A DNA stretch of 9,958 nt, taken from positions 1 through 9,958 of the forward strand of contig WREG01000061.1 of NCBI GenBank assembly GCA_009779455.1, in the 5' to 3' direction. Below, piece after piece: positions 1-7,268 of this stretch. Under the pieces are notes generated by a model. The model saw only the letters and a program-made list of their open reading frames with translations, ran no database searches and was not told the DNA's origin. The DNA is from Oscillospiraceae bacterium (lineage in GTDB: Bacteria > Bacillota > Clostridia > Oscillospirales > Acutalibacteraceae). The translations under genes and the position numbers were made by a program. Within the stretch, counting starts at the first letter, position 1, and every line of letters starts with the position of its first letter.

Positions 1-419
1 AAGCAAAACATCTTCACGGGCATTCGGGGCTTTTGACCATTGAGCTTGAAGATGACGTAGACCCTGTAACCGGCTTCGCGCACCCATGCAAAGAGGGGAT
101 GAAAATAGCCTGGGAGGTCTGCGACCACTTCCACCACGCGACACTGTTCCAGGAAGGCGACCCGCTTCTTGACGCGGTTCTCGCGGTTTACGAAAAAGAA
201 GGCATCATCAACGACCCGGAGCATTGCGTCCCCCTAAAAAAAATAGAGCATGAGCTTGCCTGGTCATACCCTGAATACAGAATCGTCGTCACAAAAAAGG
301 TTTCTACCTGCGAGAACCTCTGCGAGCTTTTCCATGCGCTTCTCAAAGACAAAATGCCGATCAAAAAAATCACTTTCCGCTCGTCCTCCATAAACGCGGC
401 GTCAAAAGAGTTCAAATGA
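1..419 (+). CDS. QueD / 6-pyruvoyl-tetrahydropterin synthase-like protein, 3' part
   Basis: The reading frame is open from the left edge, so the gene starts outside the window; the TTG at 33 is an internal Leu codon rather than the start. The visible 138 residues match the C-terminal part of the PTPS/QueD fold. An HLHGHS motif (nt 9-26) holds the last two zinc-binding histidines of the family. DPVTGF follows, then FHHATLFQEGDPLL (nt 129 on), equivalent to the family's (L/F)DH-x-x-L...DPL block, then STCENL (nt 303 on), equivalent to PT(S/A)ENL. Family members make 6-carboxy-tetrahydropterin (queuosine/preQ0 pathway) or related pterins in the cytoplasm. Two family residues look replaced: the catalytic Asp before His is His here, and the Glu near the C-terminus (K/WET-type motif) is not visible in ITFRSSS. 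It may be a divergent paralog rather than a working QueD. Other queuosine genes could lie to the left, out of view. Confidence 0.72.
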   Translation, partial: AKHLHGHSGLLTIELEDDVDPVTGFAHPCKEGMKIAWEVCDHFHHATLFQEGDPLLDAVLAVYEKEGIINDPEHCVPLKKIEHELAWSYPEYRIVVTKKVSTCENLCELFHALLKDKMPIKKITFRSSSINAASKEFK

Positions 420-491
420 GTTTGGCATCTGCCGCCTAAAACGAAGGACCTGTTCCATTATTTAAGACTCCGCGCCATAATCTTGGTTTTT

Positions 492-1976
492 TTATATTAA
501 TGTGTCCGTCAGGCCCGCGCAAAAGCGCAATACCGTTCTCGCGTACGCGGCCGTAATTTCGCCCGATTTCGACAAATCGGCGGCTTTGAAATACGCTCCC
601 CCCAAATTGCCGAGCATGGCGCAGTGCCGCAATATCAGTCTTGCGTCGCCCGCGTCAGCCAGCCCGTCGCCGTCGGCGTCGCCCGGTATAACGGCCGTAA
701 ACACAGCCTTTTCCGTCCCGCCGGCTATAAGTTTTACGGACATCCCCGTGCCTATGAGGCTTTCTTCGGGAAGCTCCTCAAACCCGCCGTCCTTATTTGC
801 ATAAAACACTTTAATCTCTTCGTTTTCATTTAAATTTATGCCGTTTATGAAATCATTTTTATTTACCCCCGCGGGCATATAGACATTTTCGCCTTCAACA
901 TAAAACATTTCGTTTTCTATAAGAATATCAGCGGTATTGCCCGGGGGAGTTGTATCCTCCGGCGTTTTTGCGTCCTCTGAAACTGTTGCAGACGGATGCA
1001 ATGTTGTTGCCGTTGGGACTGCCGCTTCAGCCGCGGTGGTTACTGACGGCGCAGTTGTTGAAACGGCCGCGGTTTTCGTTGTCGGCTGCTGTACTGTTTC
1101 CGGCAGGGATGTTGTGATTTGCGGAGCTGTTGTTATGAGCGGGGATTTCGTTGCAGGAGGTTTCGCCGTTGACGCCGGGGTCGGGGCCGTCGCCTTTGCC
1201 GCCGCCGTTGCGGGCGCTGAGGTCGTTTCGGTTGGCGAGGGCGCCGTCGTCGACGTGGACGTTTCCGCAGCGGGCTTCGTAGGCAATATAGGTATTTCCC
1301 TGCTTTCCCTGCCTCCGCATCCGGCGCATTCCCGCGCTTCCGACCCGTTTTCGGTTTCGGAAGCCGCTTTTTCAACCGCCCAATCGCCCCATGAATGGCC
1401 CAAAGCGGGGTAATCCTCCCTGTTTGCAAGGTCTTCTTCGCCGCAGTTGACGCAAAACTTTGTTTTATACCCGTTATTTTCGCACCCCGCGCTTTCCCCC
1501 TCCTCATCGCCCCAAAAATGCCAGATTATATATTGCACGCTTTCGCATATAGCGCATTTTTTGCTATAAAGGCTGTCCCCGTATACCGTCGCCCCGGAAA
1601 ACATTATGCCGCCCCAGTCGTGCGCCTCCCAAACGGCATACAGCGTCAATGTGCCGCCTTTTGATATTATTATGTCTGTTTTTATATTGTCCCCGGGATA
1701 TAATTCTTCATCATTATCGGTTTCCCATCTGATAAATCGGCATAACCCTTCTTTTTCATCTTCCGGCGCTTCCCTGACTGCATAAAATTCCGTGTTTTCA
1801 AGCTCATCCTGCGTAATCCCGTCCGTATATGTGTTTTTTTCGCAGACATATATCACCCTGGCCGCATAATCGGTGCCAGACGCGTAAGACGTTATCATTC
1901 CGGGAAAGGGCGTCATTGTCAATATAAGCGCGCAAGATAAAATAACGGATATTAATATGTTTTTTCTGTTTGACAT
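492..1976 (-). CDS. Secreted dockerin type I protein with Cys/Trp repeats and Ser/Thr/Pro linker
   Basis: A 494-residue exported protein. The ATG at 1976 is preferred over the in-frame TTG at 1994 because AAGGAG lies 8 nt before it and would overlap the longer start. Residues 1-32 form a signal peptide (basic MSNRK, hydrophobic core, likely cut after SYA). Residues 41-118 end in GGTLTLYAVWEAH, resembling a Listeria-Bacteroides (Flg_new) repeat. Residues 119-229 hold three degenerate repeats of the clostridial GHSWGDW...C-x-x-C type, with CxxC pairs at 141/144, 175/178 and 217/220. Residues 232-346 are a Thr/Ala/Pro/Ser linker. Residues 350-430 resemble the small module that often precedes dockerins (VGTGM-type motif). 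Residues 432-490 are a dockerin: the first calcium loop is complete (D433, D435, D437, G438, D444), while the second has Ser471 and Tyr478 where acidic residues are expected. Dockerins dock to cohesins on scaffolds. No catalytic domain is visible, so the role may be binding, adhesion or assembly. A sigma-A promoter lies upstream. Confidence 0.88.
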   Translation of the reverse strand: MSNRKNILISVILSCALILTMTPFPGMITSYASGTDYAARVIYVCEKNTYTDGITQDELENTEFYAVREAPEDEKEGLCRFIRWETDNDEELYPGDNIKTDIIISKGGTLTLYAVWEAHDWGGIMFSGATVYGDSLYSKKCAICESVQYIIWHFWGDEEGESAGCENNGYKTKFCVNCGEEDLANREDYPALGHSWGDWAVEKAASETENGSEARECAGCGGRESREIPILPTKPAAETSTSTTAPSPTETTSAPATAAAKATAPTPASTAKPPATKSPLITTAPQITTSLPETVQQPTTKTAAVSTTAPSVTTAAEAAVPTATTLHPSATVSEDAKTPEDTTPPGNTADILIENEMFYVEGENVYMPAGVNKNDFINGINLNENEEIKVFYANKDGGFEELPEESLIGTGMSVKLIAGGTEKAVFTAVIPGDADGDGLADAGDARLILRHCAMLGNLGGAYFKAADLSKSGEITAAYARTVLRFCAGLTDTLI

Positions 1977-1984
1977 AATTATGG

Positions 1985-1990
1985 CTCCTT
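1985..1990 (-). promoter_or_regulatory. Ribosome binding site AAGGAG of the dockerin gene
   Basis: AAGGAG on the minus strand ends 8 nt before the ATG at 1976. It decides the start codon, because the alternative TTG at 1994 would place this site inside the coding region. Confidence 0.8.
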
Positions 1991-2010
1991 GCAATATTTG
2001 ACGCTATATG

Positions 2011-2039
2011 ATTTTATCCCTGCTTTTATACAATGTCAA
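2011..2039 (-). promoter_or_regulatory. Sigma-A type promoter for the dockerin gene
   Basis: Reading the minus strand, TTGACA (2039-2034) is followed by exactly 17 nt and TAAAAT (2016-2011). The -35 is consensus and the -10 differs from consensus by one base. Transcription would start near 2004, giving a leader of about 28 nt that contains the ribosome binding site. Confidence 0.75.
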
Positions 2040-2080
2040 GGGGCGGGCGGCAAATACGGCGTTTTACACTTAATCCCCGC

Positions 2081-2103
2081 TTGTTTATATATCATATAAA
2101 CAA
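2081..2103. promoter_or_regulatory. 23-bp perfect inverted repeat, candidate operator between divergent promoters
   Basis: Arm TTGTTTATAT (2081-2090), spacer ATC, then the exact reverse complement ATATAAACAA (2094-2103). It lies upstream of both divergent promoters: about 42 nt from the leftward -35 and about 49 nt from the rightward -35. The nine bases CTTGTTTAT at its left edge (2080-2088) recur at 2151-2159, where they overlap the rightward -35. The size and symmetry fit a dimeric DNA-binding protein. The spacing does not match the shorter Rex operator (TTGTTAA-N4-TTAACAA). No regulator gene is in view. Confidence 0.5.
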
Positions 2104-2109
2104 AAATTA

Positions 2110-2140
2110 AAATCTTAACCAAATCTTAATAACTTCTTAT
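2110..2140 (+). promoter_or_regulatory. Direct repeats with 11-bp period upstream of the ABC operon promoter
   Basis: AAATCTTAA occurs at 2110-2118 and again, identically, at 2121-2129. A weaker third copy, ACTTCTTAT, is at 2132-2140 (6 of 9 matches). An 11-bp spacing of TTAA-type half sites on one face of the helix is what OmpR/PhoB-family response regulators bind. The array ends 11 nt before the -35 at 2152, a usual position for an activator. The AT-rich setting makes chance repeats possible. Confidence 0.4.
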
Positions 2141-2151
2141 ATAATTTTTAC

Positions 2152-2180
2152 TTGTTTATCGCAACACTTTGTGGTATTAT
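2152..2180 (+). promoter_or_regulatory. Sigma-A type promoter for the ABC transporter-PASTA operon
   Basis: TTGTTT (2152-2157), a 17-nt spacer, then TATTAT (2175-2180). Each hexamer keeps most consensus bases and the spacing is ideal. The start of transcription would be near 2187, giving a leader of about 46 nt before the TTG start at 2233. Confidence 0.62.
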
Positions 2181-2186
2181 TTTATC

Positions 2187-2198
2187 ATGTAATTACAT
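2187..2198. promoter_or_regulatory. 12-bp perfect palindrome at the predicted transcription start
   Basis: ATGTAATTACAT reads the same on both strands and begins 7 nt after the -10 element, so it would cover +1 to +12. A palindrome here is well placed for a repressor. BcrA-type ABC operons are often controlled by GntR-family (YtrA-like) repressors, but no such gene is seen in the window. Confidence 0.35.
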
Positions 2199-2232
2199 AG
2201 GAATAAAATTTCAAATAAAAGGATGATAGAAT

Positions 2233-3156
2233 TTGGAGCTTTTAAGAATTGAAGGCGTTACTAAGACAATAAAAAAGCGGACTATTCTGGACGATATATC
2301 AATGACGGTGAACTCCGGCGAGATTGTGGGTTTTTTGGGCCCGAACGGAGCGGGAAAAACCACAACCATTAAAATGATAATGGGGCTTTTTTCGATTACA
2401 AAGGGCAATATCTACGTATGCGGCCACGACGTAAGGACCGACTTTGAAAACGCCATGAAAAACGTCGGAGGAATCATTGAAAACCCCGATCTTTACAAGC
2501 GCATGACGGGACGGGACAACCTTAAATATTTCGCCGCCATGCACGGGAAAGAAGCCGTCGCCAACATAGGGACGGCGGTAAATATGGTTAAAATGTCCGA
2601 GCGGATAGACGACAAGGTGAAATCCTATTCGCTGGGCATGAGGCAGAGGGTGGGTCTCGCGCAGGCGCTGCTGCATATGCCCCCGCTGCTGGTATTGGAC
2701 GAGCCGACAAACGGCCTCGACCCCATTGGAATAAAGGAATTCCGCGACCTCTTAAAAGACCTCGCGAAAAATTCCGGCGTGGGCGTATTTATTTCAAGCC
2801 ACCTGCTCTCCGAAATGGAGCAGATATGCACAAGGATATATATAGTGGACAACGGCGTCATAATCGGCGAAAAGAGCATAGACGAGCTGCAGGACCAGGA
2901 AGGCGACGACATCCAGCAATATGTGTTCATAACCGACAGCAACGAAGCCGTATACAAATATTTCAAGGATTTGGGTACGAACTGCGACATTTCCCCGAAC
3001 GGCGTCAGCCTTATCATGAAAATGGACGAAATACCCGAAATCACGAAAACCCTTGTGGGCATGGGGATCGGCATTTACGCCGTGAACCGCCAGCACAGGA
3101 CGCTGGAGCAGGATTTTATATCCATTACAACGGGGACAAAGACGCAAATACAGTGA
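2233..3156 (+). CDS. ABC transporter ATP-binding protein, BcrA-type
   Basis: A 307-residue cytoplasmic ATPase that would power the permeases encoded next. Walker A is GPNGAGKTT (residues 36-44). E83 in GGIIENPDLY replaces the Q-loop Gln, as is usual in the BcrA/lantibiotic-immunity group. The signature is SLGMRQR (133-139), Walker B is LLVLDEP (152-158), the D-loop is GLDP (161-164) and the H-loop is His190. The C-terminal ~90 residues are a typical accessory domain. The start is TTG: an in-frame TAG at 2227-2229 blocks extension and AAAAGGA at 2217-2223 sits about 9 nt before it. All ATPase motifs are intact. It is the first gene of the probable operon, 100 nt before the first permease, and that gap carries a heptamer repeat. 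Relatives export bacitracin, lantibiotics or other envelope-active molecules, but the substrate here is unknown. Confidence 0.93.
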   Translation: MELLRIEGVTKTIKKRTILDDISMTVNSGEIVGFLGPNGAGKTTTIKMIMGLFSITKGNIYVCGHDVRTDFENAMKNVGGIIENPDLYKRMTGRDNLKYFAAMHGKEAVANIGTAVNMVKMSERIDDKVKSYSLGMRQRVGLAQALLHMPPLLVLDEPTNGLDPIGIKEFRDLLKDLAKNSGVGVFISSHLLSEMEQICTRIYIVDNGVIIGEKSIDELQDQEGDDIQQYVFITDSNEAVYKYFKDLGTNCDISPNGVSLIMKMDEIPEITKTLVGMGIGIYAVNRQHRTLEQDFISITTGTKTQIQ

Positions 3157-3165
3157 GCGGCGGTC

Positions 3166-3186
3166 AGTGATTAGTGGTTAGTGGCC
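3166..3186 (+). repeat. Tandem heptamer repeat AGTGRTT x3, first copy
   Basis: AGTGATT, AGTGGTT and AGTGGCC follow each other without gaps, starting 9 nt after the TGA of the ATPase gene. A related triplet occurs on the minus strand at 9814-9834, also just after a stop codon. It separates the ATPase gene from the permease genes without an obvious terminator. Confidence 0.6.
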
Positions 3187-3256
3187 GGAACCGAAAATTG
3201 TAGGGTACGGCATCTTGACTTCCTGTATTTAAAACAATAAAGAAAGGTAAAGCATT

Positions 3257-5167
3257 ATGGATTTTATTAAACTGATCGGAATTGAGATAAAGAACCTTTT
3301 GAAATCGAAGTTCCTGCTTGTCATCGGGATATTCGTTTTATCCCTCGGATTGTTGCTGCCGGTATTTACTAATGTGGTATCCCCCGCGATATCAAAGTTT
3401 ATCGAGAAAAGGAACGAAAATAAATATTCGGATACGGACGTCGCCGTAACTATGCCCGCAATAATGTACAGCTCATACTCGTACTCAAAGCCTTATTACG
3501 ACGGTTATTACGGCGGCTACAATCAGGACCCGATAATTGTGGGCGACGTTGCTATTGACAGCGAAAACCCTTTATATTGGAACGTTTCCGATTTGATAAC
3601 CAGGCAAAACGATGTCGAGAATTTTTATATGGAATCCCCCGCCGTGAACCGCTTCATGATGGATATGCTGGGCTTGCAAATCAATTTTTACTCAAACGCC
3701 GCGCGGTATATCAAAACCTATGACGATTACCGCTATTCCGTCGCGATCGGGGCATCATACGGCGGGTATTACGGGTGGGGAGGATATCTCATCTCTAACA
3801 TCACGCCCGTTGACAAGCTTGTCATAAAATATATATATGAATATGAGGGCGGCGACTACGAAAACCTTAAAAAGGCGGCTATGAACATATGCTACGCCTA
3901 TAATTTTTATGAAGAAGGCGTTTTTGAGAAGATGTTTATCGGCATAACCCCCGAAAAGCGCGCCGGGGAAATTCAAAAAATCGATGATTACCTGAAAAAC
4001 ATCAACACTATAATCGCAAACGCCGATTTCGGGTTATACATAAAATTAGGCATAGAAAACGCCGGCATGGAGATCGAGCAGCTTAAAGAACAGCTGGCCG
4101 CGCAGGAGCAGCTTATAATAGACGACCCGTATATGGAGGAACAAATCGGCTGGGAGATAGAAAACATCAAAAAGCAGATCAAAGAGGTAGAGAATATAAC
4201 AATCCCCATGCTTGAATACCGGGGCGAAAAAAACATACTGCCAAACACCCCGGACTGGCAAAATTATGCGATAAACGACATAGAGAACAACCAGAGGGAG
4301 CTTGGCAGTACGAAAATCATGTCCGAGGAAGATTTTATGAGGGAAGCTTACTGGAATATGCGGGAATACGGCTCGTACCAAAAATATGTCAAGCTGCAGC
4401 AAAAAAAGATCGACAACTTCCAAAATAATATTACCGTCGCAAAAAAATCCCTGGACGAAGAAAAGCCGGACATGAAATTTGTTTACGACGGGGCGCGGCT
4501 GGACACGAACACCTTCCTTATATATTCCATATTTGTCGCTATTTTCGCGATACTCGCGGGCGGATGGTCTTTGGCCAGCGAATTCCAGCTCGGCACCATA
4601 AGGCTTTTGATGATAAGGCCTAAGACAAGGATGAAAATACTGTTTTCAAAATACGCCTCCGCCCTTTTGGTGTGCATCGGCATATTTATAGCCGGAAGCA
4701 TGATAAACCTTATCACAAACGGCGCTTTTAAAGGCTTTAAGGATTTCACGTACCCGAACTATACCGTGACCGGCTCCGTAAACTTTTTCGCATATTACGC
4801 CCCCAAGCTCTTAGCCTGTACGATACCCGTTATATTCGCCTTCAGCATCGCTTTCATGCTGTCGGCCGTTATAAAGAACATCGCCGTTTCGGTCATACTT
4901 CTCGTTGTATGCTACATCGGCTGCACTATCCTGATGCAAGTGGCCGCTTATAACCAGCGCTTTTACTGGATCGCCTACACCCCCGTGCCTTATGTGGACA
5001 TATCAAGGTTCTTCATGCCGTCCAACTCGTATACGGTGATACAGCAAATGATCGCGAACGGCGCGCCGCTCAGCCTGACCTACGGGATACCGCTGATGCT
5101 CGGCCTCGCCGCGGCCTTCGTGATATTGACGGTGGTCATATTCAGGAAGCAGGACATTACTAATTAG
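3257..5167 (+). CDS. ABC-2 type permease with large extracytoplasmic domain (paralog 1)
   Basis: A 636-residue membrane protein. The ATG follows AGAAAGG (3241-3247) by 9 nt. TM1 is about residues 19-41. A region of about 380 residues then follows, probably outside the membrane: a Tyr/Ser/Gly-rich stretch (about 70-90), a helical, Glu/Lys/Gln-rich segment with coiled-coil character (about 271-320) and the block KPDMKFVYDGAR before TM2. From residue 420 on it is a typical ABC-2 core: TM2, then SEFQLGT (441-447) with RLLMIRPKTRMKILFSKY, and further membrane helices to the end. The C-terminus KQDITN is shared with the next gene. The topology (large domain between TM1 and TM2) resembles the ABC2_membrane_3/NatB-like layout. 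It probably pairs with paralog 2 and the ATPase of the first gene. The substrate is unknown. Confidence 0.88.
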   Translation: MDFIKLIGIEIKNLLKSKFLLVIGIFVLSLGLLLPVFTNVVSPAISKFIEKRNENKYSDTDVAVTMPAIMYSSYSYSKPYYDGYYGGYNQDPIIVGDVAIDSENPLYWNVSDLITRQNDVENFYMESPAVNRFMMDMLGLQINFYSNAARYIKTYDDYRYSVAIGASYGGYYGWGGYLISNITPVDKLVIKYIYEYEGGDYENLKKAAMNICYAYNFYEEGVFEKMFIGITPEKRAGEIQKIDDYLKNINTIIANADFGLYIKLGIENAGMEIEQLKEQLAAQEQLIIDDPYMEEQIGWEIENIKKQIKEVENITIPMLEYRGEKNILPNTPDWQNYAINDIENNQRELGSTKIMSEEDFMREAYWNMREYGSYQKYVKLQQKKIDNFQNNITVAKKSLDEEKPDMKFVYDGARLDTNTFLIYSIFVAIFAILAGGWSLASEFQLGTIRLLMIRPKTRMKILFSKYASALLVCIGIFIAGSMINLITNGAFKGFKDFTYPNYTVTGSVNFFAYYAPKLLACTIPVIFAFSIAFMLSAVIKNIAVSVILLVVCYIGCTILMQVAAYNQRFYWIAYTPVPYVDISRFFMPSNSYTVIQQMIANGAPLSLTYGIPLMLGLAAAFVILTVVIFRKQDITN

Positions 5168-5179
5168 GGGTTGGTTTTT

Positions 5180-7204
5180 GTGGATTTCATAAAATTAATA
5201 TGGCTTGAGGTCAGGAATATCCTTAAATCGAGGTTCCTGACGGTTATCGGGGCGCTGGTTTTATCGCTGGGCGTCCTGTTGCCCGTTTTTACCAATGTTG
5301 TGTCCCCGGCGGTGGGCAAGCTGGTAAACAAAAAATATGACGAACCTGAAGTTTACGCGGCCGGTTACGACGGGGTTTATTATGACGCCCCCTATACGGT
5401 AGTTATGAACGCGTATTACCCCCCGGTCAAAACTACGGCGGCCGCGTCGGTTCCTTCTTACGAGCCGGAGTATACCGACCCTGATACAAAGGAACCGGTA
5501 TATCCTACTGAAAATTATACGGAATTCTTTTATGTTTATAATTACGGTGACGAATTAGAAGCGGACGGAGTAAAGATAAATGAATCGAACCCATTTTATT
5601 ATTACATATTAGATATATCAAACGCAAAATATAACGCGGAAAAATACGCCGAAACACCTGAAACAGCGCGTATCGCTTCGGAAATTTTCGATTTAGGCCT
5701 TAAATTTTATGCTGACGCATCGCGGTATATCAAGGAATGGGACTTCCGCTGCGACGTAGCAACGGGCAGTTATACATATTTATTATTTGACGAACCGGAT
5801 GAAGACTTTAATTATGATAATACAGGCTTGCTATACTCGAAATATATATTAGAATATGACGGGAATATTGAAAATATCAGATCCGTTTTCACAAGTATAA
5901 GCCACTATTTCAATTCCGATTACGCGAATCTTACCTCAGAACAAAAAGCGGAAAAAATAAAAAAAATTGACGGAGTTTTAAATATAATTGACAGTATTAT
6001 AAAAAATTCGGATTACCCCGCTTATCTTGACCTCCGGATTAAGGCCGAACAACGCGCGATGCAATCGCTTTATGAGGAAAAAGCAAGGATTGAAAAAGAA
6101 ATAATTGAGCAACCTGAAAATGAAGAATACTATAATAATTATTATTTAGAAGATATAAAAAGGCAGCTAAAATATGTGGAGGAAATAACAATACCCCTGC
6201 TCGAATACCGCAAAGATAAAAATATAATGGAAAACGACGGCTCCTGGCAAAACAACGCCATTTGGGACATAGAAAACAATTGGAGCAACGTCGCATATTT
6301 TCACATAATACCCGAAGAGGAGTTTATGCAGGAATTTTATTACTACGGGCGGGAATACGGCAGTTATCAGGATTATTTAAAGCACGTTGAAAAGGAAAAA
6401 GCTGAATATCAAAATAATATCGAAGTGGCGAAAAAATCCATAGAATCGGGCAAGCCCGACATGAAGTTCGTGTATGACGGGGCGCGTCAGAACACGCAGG
6501 ATTTCCTTATGTTTTCGGTTATCGCCGCCATTTTCGCCGTGCTTCTCGGCGGCTGGCTGATGGCCAGCGAATTCCAGTTCGGCACGGTGCGGCTTTTGCT
6601 GATAACCCCGAAATCAAGGATGAAAATACTGTTCTCGAAATATTTTTCCGCCCTCGCCTTAAGCCTTTCCGTTTACATAGGCGGATGTTTTCTGAACATG
6701 ATAGCGAACGGGGTTTTCAAAGGGTTCCGGGATCTTACATACCCCGTTTATACAGCCGCCGGGGAATTAAGCTTTTTAGCTTATTACACGCCTAAGATGC
6801 TGGCCTGCGCGGTGACGGTCGTTTTCGCCCTCAGCGCGGCGTTCATGCTGTCGGTTTTGATAAAAAATATCGCCGTTTCGGTAATAACCCCCGTCGTATG
6901 CTACGTCGGCAGCCTTATCACCATGTCGATGACCTCCTACAGGGCGGGCTTCGGCTGGTTTGCCTACACCCCCCTGCCGTATTTGAACTTATATTCATTT
7001 TTCACTCAGGATTATTATTCATCGGGCTTTTATCCGATGATTTCAGCCGTCAGCCGGCTTTCCTACGGTTTGGGGATGGGTTACGGCGGTTATTGGGGAA
7101 CGGCGCTCAACCTGACCTACGGCATAATTTTGCTGTTTGGGCTTTCCGTTATGTTTACGGGGCTGGCGGCGCTGGTGTTCAAAAAGCAGGATATTACGAA
7201 TTAA
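5180..7204 (+). CDS. ABC-2 type permease with large extracytoplasmic domain (paralog 2)
   Basis: A 674-residue paralog of the preceding permease, starting 12 nt after its stop. The GTG at 5180 is chosen over the TTG at 5171 because it gives MDFIKLI, matching the N-terminus of paralog 1, and because AGGGG (5166-5170) lies 9 nt before it. TM1 is about residues 19-41, followed by an outside domain to about residue 440. That domain has a Tyr/Pro-rich stretch, a helical Glu/Lys-rich region (about 290-345), EITIPLLEYR and KPDMKFVYDGAR, the last two shared with paralog 1. The ABC-2 core contains SEFQFGT (463-469), TPKSRMKILFSKY and the final KQDITN. A Tyr/Gly-rich loop before the last helix is absent from paralog 1. 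The part encoding the outside domain (about 5500-6450) is visibly richer in A/T than the rest. The pair most likely arose by tandem duplication and forms a heterodimer. Confidence 0.87.
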   Translation: MDFIKLIWLEVRNILKSRFLTVIGALVLSLGVLLPVFTNVVSPAVGKLVNKKYDEPEVYAAGYDGVYYDAPYTVVMNAYYPPVKTTAAASVPSYEPEYTDPDTKEPVYPTENYTEFFYVYNYGDELEADGVKINESNPFYYYILDISNAKYNAEKYAETPETARIASEIFDLGLKFYADASRYIKEWDFRCDVATGSYTYLLFDEPDEDFNYDNTGLLYSKYILEYDGNIENIRSVFTSISHYFNSDYANLTSEQKAEKIKKIDGVLNIIDSIIKNSDYPAYLDLRIKAEQRAMQSLYEEKARIEKEIIEQPENEEYYNNYYLEDIKRQLKYVEEITIPLLEYRKDKNIMENDGSWQNNAIWDIENNWSNVAYFHIIPEEEFMQEFYYYGREYGSYQDYLKHVEKEKAEYQNNIEVAKKSIESGKPDMKFVYDGARQNTQDFLMFSVIAAIFAVLLGGWLMASEFQFGTVRLLLITPKSRMKILFSKYFSALALSLSVYIGGCFLNMIANGVFKGFRDLTYPVYTAAGELSFLAYYTPKMLACAVTVVFALSAAFMLSVLIKNIAVSVITPVVCYVGSLITMSMTSYRAGFGWFAYTPLPYLNLYSFFTQDYYSSGFYPMISAVSRLSYGLGMGYGGYWGTALNLTYGIILLFGLSVMFTGLAALVFKKQDITN

Positions 7205-7212
7205 GATTTATC

Positions 7213-7236
7213 ACCGTAGGGGCGGGTTTCCACGGT
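7213..7236 (+). repeat. Small imperfect hairpin in the permease-PASTA gap
   Basis: ACCGT (7213-7217) pairs with ACGGT (7232-7236); one base bulges, then GG pairs with CC, around the loop GGCGGGTTT. No T-run follows directly, so it is not a convincing terminator. The GTAGGGGCGGGTTT core resembles short intergenic repeats seen in clostridial genomes (from memory). It could affect RNA stability or partly uncouple expression of the PASTA gene. Confidence 0.3.
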
Positions 7237-7268
7237 ATAATATTTATATAAAAAAGGTGTTGTTAAAA

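Noticed and set aside
464..493. Possible rightward terminator after the QueD-like gene (AAGA/TCTT stem with seven T's)
   Set aside because: The T-run is good but only a 4-bp stem could be found, so no convincing hairpin; it also touches the stop codon of the convergent gene.
937..1413. Plus-strand ORF of 158 residues opposite the dockerin gene
   Set aside because: Its Val/Ala/Gly-rich product is the antisense of the Thr/Ala/Pro linker; the minus frame has a signal peptide, ribosome site, promoter and recognisable domains.
2140..2145. TATAAT as an alternative -10 for the ABC operon
   Set aside because: No good -35 at 16-18 nt upstream; the pair at 2152/2175 has better spacing and lies closer to the gene.
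7236..7241. TATAAT before the PASTA gene as an internal promoter
   Set aside because: No acceptable -35 element at 16-18 nt upstream (ACCGTA there); kept only as a weak possibility.
7137..7268. Longer start for the PASTA protein
   Set aside because: The extra 44 residues are the out-of-frame 3' end of the permease gene plus leader; the ATG at 7269 has a ribosome site and gives a normal cytoplasmic N-terminus.
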